A stretch of DNA of 47,587 nt from positions 1 through 47,587 of the forward strand of contig JAYUSZ010000428.1 of assembly GCA_043755435.1 (NCBI GenBank), read 5' to 3'. Below, in pieces: positions 42,025-47,587 of this stretch. The DNA is from JANXSF01 sp043755435 (GTDB taxonomy: Bacteria; Acidobacteriota; Terriglobia; Bryobacterales; Bryobacteraceae). Numbering within the stretch: position 1 is the first letter of the stretch; every line of letters begins with the position of its first letter. The position numbers and the translations under genes were made by a program. A model generated the notes under the pieces. That model was not told the DNA's origin. It saw nothing but the letters and a program-made list of their open reading frames with translations, and searched no databases.

Positions 42025-43776
42025 ATGCTAACGTACATGATTCCGAAACACTACAACTCCGCCACCTCCAGATTTGCAACCATTTCTATTCTTTCAATGC
42101 TGCTTATTCCAGCCATTGCTTTTTCTGCAACGGGGGTCATCGTCTATGAAAGCCGTGGCCTGGACACTCGCCGCACACAAACGGGCCACGCTGCTCTTGT
42201 GCTAACCCAAGTATGTGCCGACGGATTGACTTCCGTTCGCCCCTGTTTGTCCAGTGAACTCCCGGGGGTTGTGGTGACCCGTTACACTAATCTTGCTTGG
42301 GGAAGTCCAATTGAATTCATTGTGCTGCCTTTGCGGGACCATTTCTTGGGCACCGATGATCCTGATAAGTTGCCTCTGCTAACCACTGGACCGGTACTGC
42401 GCGAAATGCAAATGCAATATTGGCGCAACCATTGGAAGGATGCAATTCCTCCCATGGAAACTGACGAATATGAGCGTCATCGCAAAGAGCTGAATCATAT
42501 GACGATGGTCAAAGCTTTGAAATATGTTGGGCAATTTGAATTTCTGATGAAACTGCTGGCACCCTCAAAGAAGTCTGAGCCAACCGCCCCCATAGCGCTG
42601 CGGGATCCTGTATCGGGAGTGTTAATCCGTGATGGCCGATGGCGCACCGCGTTAGGCGTCCAGCACGAACGGGACAGCTATGTTTTCCTCACTCCAACCG
42701 AAGACGAGCAGGAGCTTTCGCTGGTGGAGTTTCTGAAAGATGAACGTAAAGCGAGGTTCAACCTACTAGCTTCAAATTGCTCTGACTTTGTAGGCCATGC
42801 TTTTTCTTACATTTTTCGCGCAGAGAAATTTCATCGCAGACCACGCGCCCTGGCTTTCGGAGATTCCTTTATCTCTTCTCCAGTCAGCCTGGCGACGGAC
42901 TTCGTTCGTTTCGCCAATGACCGTAAGATGCCACTGGCCGTTTATTTTGTCCCACAACTGGCTGGCTCGCGAGCAAAGAGCACAGGCTCACGCACAACGG
43001 TTGCAGGTTGTCTAAATCCTTCCTTTCGTCAAGGGTTAGTGGCATTTGGTATTAAGGCTTACTTGCTGCAAATGAATTTTCTGGTGCCCACGTTAGCCTT
43101 CGCAGCCGACCGATTGGCCTTCAATATCAACATCGACAAAGAAGCAACGGCACAAGCGCTCCCCGTTTCAGAGTTGCTTGGAGGCTCTCCCCAGCCTGAG
43201 TTCTTTCGCGTCCCTACACGTCTCCAACAGACGTCCTATTATGGGACCAAACAATGTTGGCAGAGCCGCCGGACGGAATTCAAGGTGATGGTGAATTTCT
43301 CGGTTGAGCGTGGTTTGATCCCCGCTGAATCCGTGAACAGATCGAATACATTTTTCTGGCCCGCAAATCTGGCGCAGGATTTGGAAAAGCGCGGCCTGCT
43401 GAATCCAGATCAAGTGTTGCAAATAAATCGGGGCTGGATCGCACAACTCTCAGCAGACGGACCCATTCCTGCAAGCGATTTGCCGTTGCTAACCCGCTAC
43501 CTGATCCTGGCAATCAATTTCGACCTGCGTCAGGACGCGCTGGACCGGCGGTCGGCTCCAGAATTCGACAAAGATTGGTTGCTTCTAAACAGGGCATTGC
43601 GGCAAATTGGGTACAACGGGGTGCCTCCTCAACAACTACGTTCGGTTGAAGCGTGTAGCGCCGATGAAGTGCAAAGTACCAAAATGCTAGCGATGTCCGA
43701 ACGACGCAAAGCCACCAGTCTTTCATCCGGTGTTAGCCGCGAATTTAAGGCGGCTTTCCGGGGAACGCTCCGGTAA
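42025..43776 (+). CDS. Secreted protein with permuted papain-like (DUF4105/LRAT-type) motif
   Basis: 583 aa. N-terminal signal sequence or anchor ('ISILSMLLIPAIAFSATG'). Two motifs suggest a circularly permuted NlpC/P60-type cysteine peptidase fold, with the His before the Cys: His55 in 'TQTGHAALVL' and Cys252 in 'FNLLASNCSDFVGHAFSYI'. After it comes 'FISSPVSLATDFVRFAND' and then 'LAVYFVPQLAGS', a pattern I associate with acidobacterial proteins of unknown function. The remaining ~280 residues show no recognisable domain. Possible role in cell-wall or lipid hydrolysis, inferred from the fold only. ATG 42025 and ATG 42037 are both possible. The stop is 5 nt from the convergent receptor remnant. 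Confidence 0.7.
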   Translation: MLTYMIPKHYNSATSRFATISILSMLLIPAIAFSATGVIVYESRGLDTRRTQTGHAALVLTQVCADGLTSVRPCLSSELPGVVVTRYTNLAWGSPIEFIVLPLRDHFLGTDDPDKLPLLTTGPVLREMQMQYWRNHWKDAIPPMETDEYERHRKELNHMTMVKALKYVGQFEFLMKLLAPSKKSEPTAPIALRDPVSGVLIRDGRWRTALGVQHERDSYVFLTPTEDEQELSLVEFLKDERKARFNLLASNCSDFVGHAFSYIFRAEKFHRRPRALAFGDSFISSPVSLATDFVRFANDRKMPLAVYFVPQLAGSRAKSTGSRTTVAGCLNPSFRQGLVAFGIKAYLLQMNFLVPTLAFAADRLAFNINIDKEATAQALPVSELLGGSPQPEFFRVPTRLQQTSYYGTKQCWQSRRTEFKVMVNFSVERGLIPAESVNRSNTFFWPANLAQDLEKRGLLNPDQVLQINRGWIAQLSADGPIPASDLPLLTRYLILAINFDLRQDALDRRSAPEFDKDWLLLNRALRQIGYNGVPPQQLRSVEACSADEVQSTKMLAMSERRKATSLSSGVSREFKAAFRGTLR

Positions 43777-43781
43777 CCGCT

Positions 43782-44485
43782 CTAGAAAATATACTTAATG
43801 GCTAACTGCAATTGCCGTTCGCCACTCTTTGCGGTAACCTGACCGAACGCACCACTGATTGGGTTGGAATTAGCGCCGCCCCAGTTTGGATGGTTCAATA
43901 CATTGAACATCTCAAACCGGAATTGCAGCTTCTGTTTTTCGGTCACAGCGAAGTTCTTCCGCAAGCCTAAATCCCAGTTGTAAAAGCCTGGATTGCGGAG
44001 GATGTTTCGCCGGAACGGCGCAAAGGTTCTTAAGTCCGGCCTTGCAAAAGCGTCTTTGTTGAACCACACAGCGAAGCTAGTAAACTCTGTTCGCGTAACT
44101 GCAGCTGGATCCCCGGTAACCTTCCAAAACTGAGTTCCAGACCCCGGACCAACACCCGCATAATCCACTCCCTCGCGAATGGAAATCAGTCCACTAGACT
44201 GCCATTGATTTTCACCCGATAACTCCCAGCCTCCAAGCATCGACCTGACCAATTTGTTGGTGCTCTTGTTGAAAAAAGGAAATTCATAAATGTAGTTGAG
44301 GATCAGTACATGCGGCCGGTCGTTGTCTGAAATGCCATAGTAGCCTTTGCCGTCGAAGGCATTGGGAAGCACTTCCGTCAAACTCGATGCATCGTCTTTG
44401 GTGCGTGACAATGTGTAAGCTACTCCAAATTGAATGCCCCTGGAAAAACGTCGCTCCACGCTCATGGCGTCAATGTTGTTCCAGC
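43782..44485 (-). pseudogene. C-terminal remnant of an Oar-like TonB-dependent receptor
   Basis: About 235 codons of outer-membrane barrel: 'MSVERRFSRGIQFGVAYTLS', 'SDNDRPHVLILNYIYEFPFF', 'LGGWELSGENQWQSSGLISI', 'FEMFNVLNHPNWG', ending in 'LQLAIKYIF'. These match the last fifth of the two full receptors in the window. The signal peptide, plug and most of the barrel are missing. At about 44480 the sequence passes directly into the TPR fragment, with both frames overlapping. Reading upstream of the ATG at 44465 still gives receptor-like 'WNNIDA'. A large deletion has fused two genes. Confidence 0.85.
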
Positions 44486-44760
44486 ACCTTTGAACCCGTA
44501 GCTTGCAGTGCCTTCTGGTAATTCGTCACCGCAGCATCATACTCTCCCAGATAAACATGGGCCAAACCGATGCTGTTCCAACCAATGGCCTCAGACTTCT
44601 TGTCATTTGCGACACGACAAAGTTCAACTGCTTTGGCCCCCAGTTCTTAGGCTTTCTTATAGCTGCCTGCGTTCACTTGCTTATCGGATTCAGTGGCAAT
44701 GGATTCGCAGGTCTGCGCCCCAAGCGTGAGCTCGAACAGGATAACAAGAACAAGCAGCAT
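44472..44760 (-). pseudogene. N-terminal fragment of a secreted TPR protein, in-frame stop
   Basis: From ATG 44760, 3 nt after the tldE stop: signal peptide 'MLLVLVILFELTLGAQ', then 'CESIATESDKQVNAGSYKKA', a TAA stop, then the TPR repeat 'AIGWNSIGLAHVYLGEYDAA' followed by 'VTNYQKALQATGSKVLEQ', and the junction with the receptor remnant. The motif style matches the TPR part of the CHAT protein at 4959-8078. Only about 95 codons remain. It was probably the next gene in the tldD-tldE operon before the deletion. Confidence 0.75.
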
Positions 44761-44763
44761 TCG

Positions 44764-46131
44764 TTACACTGCTTCAGAGATGCTGGTGAAGGGAAAGTCT
44801 TTGACTACCATTGAAGGAGCAATCATGCCCTGCCCTTCGCCACCACGCACGCGCATTGGCTTGCCCAAAGCAATGGCGTTTTGTAGCATTCGCACCGGGC
44901 TTTCGTTGAAACGAAAATTAACAACGGGGCCAGTTACTTTGCCATTTTCAATCAGGAATAAACCATCGCGAGTAAGTCCTGTAAGTTGCACTGTTTGTTG
45001 ATTTACGGAGCGAATATACCAAAAACGTGTTACTAACAAGCCACGTTCCACGCTGGCGATTAGTTCTGAAAGGGACTTACTGCCGCCTTCCAACACTAAG
45101 TTGCCTGGAAAGGGAGTGGGCTCCTTGCCGGCACTGCGTGCGTAGTAGCGATCGTAGAAAAGCGACTTTATAACCCCTTTTTCCACCCACGTGGCACTGC
45201 CTGTGGGCATGCCTGTTCCACCGCCACCGCCGCGTCCACCACCGCCAAAACCTCCGCCGCCGCCCCATGGCAATACGGAATACAACTTGTTCTTAGGATC
45301 GGTAAGTAGAGTGATAAATTCCGGAAACAGCTTTTCGCCCAGTAATGTTCCGCCGCCTTTCTTACTCAAGAAACTGCGACCTTCTTCTGCAGCGCGTGCC
45401 TGCATGCTGAAGCCCATCAATTGCACCAGATCCCCAACGGCCGTCGGTTCCAAGACTACAGTGTACTTGCCGGGCTCCAGACGTTTCGGGTTCTTCCACT
45501 GCACACATTTTTCAATAGCCGACCTTCCGACTTTGGAACCGTCGATTTCCTCGATCCGAACAGCAGGCTGACCGGCCCATCCAGAACTGCTGCCATCAGC
45601 ATTTCGGATGGTAGTGGATAGGTGCGCATCTGTTGTGCGCCCGTAACCAAAGTTACCTTTCTTGTTAGCAATAGCCGAAGTGGCGGCGGCGCGTTCAAAA
45701 AATCCAGCAGCAATCAAACCAGCCGATTTCGCACCTTCAATGATGGACCGCACGTGGGGAATCATAACCTGGTTACGCGCCGAAGCGGTTGATAGGGCGT
45801 AGTTCTCAATGTCTGGATACCTTTGTGGTTCAAGCGCTTCTTCGCGTTCTGGATTGGGTGGAGAAATACGGGCTAGCGTTTCGGTCTGCTTCACTGCCGC
45901 CTTCAGTGACGCATCGTCAAACTCATCGAGCGTAGTGCTGCCTGATTGTCCGTCCTTCACTGAAGTTATAGACATGGATTGCGAAACGGTGAAGCCCGAA
46001 GTGGTGATGCCATTCAGTGCGAAGCGAATTGAGGCACGTTCGGAACTGGAAATGCTGATGTCGCATTCCGGGAAGGTTGAAAAGGAGAGTACTTTTTCAG
46101 TGAGCTTTTGGGCTTGTTCTTTGGTGATCAT
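44764..46131 (-). CDS. tldE: TldE/PmbA-like protease subunit
   Basis: 455 aa, usual length for the PmbA/TldE family. Recognisable blocks are 'SMSITSVKDGQSGSTTLDEF', 'YTVVLEPTAVGDLVQLMGF', 'GKEPTPFPGNLVLEGGSKSL', 'RGLLVTRFWYIRSVNQQTVQ' and 'LTGLTRDGLFLIENGKVTGP'. TldE lacks the HExxxH zinc motif and works as partner of TldD in a heterodimeric metalloprotease that trims peptides (microcin, CcdA and modified peptides in E. coli). An unusual polyglycine stretch lies at residues ~290-305 (WGGGGGFGGGGRGGGGG). It follows tldD by 14 nt, so the two are made as an operon. Confidence 0.92.
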   Translation of the reverse strand: MITKEQAQKLTEKVLSFSTFPECDISISSSERASIRFALNGITTSGFTVSQSMSITSVKDGQSGSTTLDEFDDASLKAAVKQTETLARISPPNPEREEALEPQRYPDIENYALSTASARNQVMIPHVRSIIEGAKSAGLIAAGFFERAAATSAIANKKGNFGYGRTTDAHLSTTIRNADGSSSGWAGQPAVRIEEIDGSKVGRSAIEKCVQWKNPKRLEPGKYTVVLEPTAVGDLVQLMGFSMQARAAEEGRSFLSKKGGGTLLGEKLFPEFITLLTDPKNKLYSVLPWGGGGGFGGGGRGGGGGTGMPTGSATWVEKGVIKSLFYDRYYARSAGKEPTPFPGNLVLEGGSKSLSELIASVERGLLVTRFWYIRSVNQQTVQLTGLTRDGLFLIENGKVTGPVVNFRFNESPVRMLQNAIALGKPMRVRGGEGQGMIAPSMVVKDFPFTSISEAV

Positions 46132-46145
46132 AGCGGGGCTTCTCC

Positions 46146-47587
46146 TTAGTCAGTTTGAATCACATTAATCTGGCGGAACCGTGCTGGCGAGCAGCCATGA
46201 CTTACTGAGTTACTCTGTGCCGGTTCACCTTTGCCGTCGTTCGTTGCACCCCACTGCTGCCAATAAGAGGGCCCTGCGATGGAGTCGCAAGCCTGCCAGA
46301 AATCTGTAGTGCGCGATTGATAGCCAACTTGCGAAACCATGCCGGCACGCTTGCCTTTTTTAATGGCCCAAAAAGCGTCGCCGCCAAATTGGAAGTTGTA
46401 GCGTTGCTGGTCAATGGAAAAACTGCCGTCGCCATCAATCAGGATGCCGTCTTCAATTCCACCAATCAGATCGTCCAAAGTTGTAGTAGCTTTGCCCGGT
46501 TCCAGCCATACGTTGGGCATGCGTTGGAATGGCACGCTGGACCAGTTATCGGCAAAGCAGCAACCGCGCGACTCCTTTTCATTGATCAAATGCGCCTGAT
46601 CACGAATGGTTTGGTAATGCTTGAAAATACCCTTTTCGATGATTGGGAACTTGGTCGCCTTCACACCATCGTCATCATATCCAACAGTGGCCAAGCCCCT
46701 TTCCGTGGTGCGATCACCCCAGACGTTCACGATATCGCTACCAATGCGGGCTTTGCCCAACTTGTCGGTGGTGAGAAAGCTGGTTCCAGCGTAGTTCGCT
46801 TCGTAACCTAAAGCGCGATCAAGTTCTGTTGAGTGACCCAGGCTTTCGTGGATAGTCAGCCATAAGTGGTTGGGTAACAGTACAAGATCTTTTTTGCCGG
46901 CAGTAACTGGTGGAGCAGTTAAATGTTCAATGACTTCCTCACGCACCCTGCCGGCATTTTCAATCAGGTTCATGATGGGCACAAACTCGTAACCAGCAGT
47001 AACAGGCGGTGGCACATAGCGGCGAGACTTGGAAAGCGCCTTTCCAACATCAACTGCGGTGGCGTTCACCTGAGCAGAAGTTTGAATGTTCAGTTGTTGA
47101 ATGGAACTGCCTTCGGACGATGCGAAATACTTGTCTTCCGAACGGAAGCCAACGTTACAGCCAGCGGAGAAAATGCGCCGGTCTTTCTTGGCTGCTGCGG
47201 CAGCCGCACGGATCAGTTCCAGCTTCTCTTCAATGGAAACGCTGAAGGGATCCTTTTCATGTGGTGTCTGCCAGCGGTCGCGATAGGCTTTCACTGGGAC
47301 CAGTTGAACAGGCCGCGACTTCAGTACAGAATTGGCTCGAGCTACGGCAACAGCTTCGCCGGTGATGCGTGCGATTTCGGCTTTGGTGACGATGGGCGAT
47401 GCGGCAAAGCCCCACGAGCCTTCAGCAATGACGCGGACTCCGAACCCGAAGGAACCGCCATCGGAAATGTTTGGAACTTCGAGGGTCTTGCCGGTGCCAC
47501 GTTCGGGGTTCAAGCGGACGGTGACAAATTGGCGGCGATAGCGAATGATGCGGATATCGCAGTAAGTGGCTTTCAGTTTTTTAGCTT
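46146..47587 (-). CDS. tldD: TldD-like zinc metalloprotease (N-terminus beyond window)
   Basis: About 480 codons are visible and the frame is open to the right edge, so the start lies outside. A TTG at 47513 is an internal Leu, because the conserved 'CDIRIIRYRRQFVTVRLN' precedes it. Zinc-protease motif H-E-x-x-x-H is present in 'LTIHESLGHSTELDRALG'. Other family blocks are 'GGSFGFGVRVIAEGSWGFAA', 'DIVNVWGDRTTERGLATVGY' and 'FNFQFGGDAFWAIK'-like strands, with cysteine in 'SHGCSPARFRQINVIQ' at the C-terminus. It forms the active subunit of the TldD/TldE complex; tldE follows after 14 nt. Confidence 0.95.
   Translation of the reverse strand, partial: AKKLKATYCDIRIIRYRRQFVTVRLNPERGTGKTLEVPNISDGGSFGFGVRVIAEGSWGFAASPIVTKAEIARITGEAVAVARANSVLKSRPVQLVPVKAYRDRWQTPHEKDPFSVSIEEKLELIRAAAAAAKKDRRIFSAGCNVGFRSEDKYFASSEGSSIQQLNIQTSAQVNATAVDVGKALSKSRRYVPPPVTAGYEFVPIMNLIENAGRVREEVIEHLTAPPVTAGKKDLVLLPNHLWLTIHESLGHSTELDRALGYEANYAGTSFLTTDKLGKARIGSDIVNVWGDRTTERGLATVGYDDDGVKATKFPIIEKGIFKHYQTIRDQAHLINEKESRGCCFADNWSSVPFQRMPNVWLEPGKATTTLDDLIGGIEDGILIDGDGSFSIDQQRYNFQFGGDAFWAIKKGKRAGMVSQVGYQSRTTDFWQACDSIAGPSYWQQWGATNDGKGEPAQSNSVSHGCSPARFRQINVIQTD

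Noticed and set aside
1..47587. CRISPR arrays, Cas genes, tRNA or rRNA genes
   Set aside because: No spaced short repeats, no Cas motifs and no cloverleaf or rRNA signature were seen on reading both strands. The CHAT gene is therefore not part of a type III-E CRISPR locus in this window.

Overview
The window looks like a chromosomal segment of a soil-type Acidobacteriota, most likely of the Solibacter/Bryobacter group. This is inferred from gene families, not from a marker gene. The clues are Oar-like TonB-dependent receptors with a carboxypeptidase-regulatory N-terminal domain and the 'LPLNGRN' plug motif, a Ser/Thr kinase fused to WD40-like PD40 repeats, an ECF sigma/anti-sigma/TPR-CHAT operon, an acidobacterial-type transmembrane transcription factor, and a decayed NHL protein with a Solibacter-type C-terminal tail. 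No tRNA, rRNA or CRISPR array was seen.

Layout. 1-1319: minus-strand TPR protein running off the left edge. 1.3-8.4 kb: a plus-strand module of two tandem secreted IPT/TIG-like paralogues, an ECF sigma factor, a zinc-finger anti-sigma factor and a 1039-aa exported TPR-CHAT (caspase-fold) protein, bracketed by two ~300-bp divergent direct repeats. 8.4-11.5 kb: a graveyard holding a 175-bp gapless copy of the leader and first codons of the flotillin-like gene found at 23.2 kb, short repeats, a small membrane protein, a frameshifted glycosyltransferase and the C-terminal stump of an IS110 transposase. 11.5-19.6 kb: a G+C-richer cassette (TonB receptor, sulfatase and tandem GH43-like protein in one operon, with a divergent membrane-bound regulator) lying between inverted remnants of the same IS110 3' end. 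It is probably a horizontally acquired sulfated-glycan uptake and degradation locus. 20.6-22.7 kb: an IS3-family element whose orfA is itself interrupted by a ~270-bp MITE-like insertion.

23.1-35 kb is housekeeping-like: a flotillin/SPFH protein with a structured leader, a frameshifted metallophosphoesterase, arginine decarboxylase (speA), an SDR oxidoreductase, an antitoxin next to a dead PIN toxin, a Ser/Thr kinase with a frameshifted tail, a small-protein/nucleotidyltransferase pair with a frameshift, and a REC-PAS-GGDEF-EAL cyclic-di-GMP protein. 35-47.6 kb: a second TonB receptor translationally coupled to an alpha/beta hydrolase, an NHL pseudogene, an RhlE-like DEAD-box helicase with a clear terminator, a permuted papain-like protein, a TPR/TonB-receptor deletion-fusion scar, and the tldE-tldD operon running off the right edge.

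A theme of the window is decay. About a dozen genes are truncated or frameshifted. Three of them (metallophosphoesterase, kinase tail, nucleotidyltransferase) carry a single apparent 1-nt shift, which could be true mutation or sequence error. The others are true remnants of deletion and transposition.
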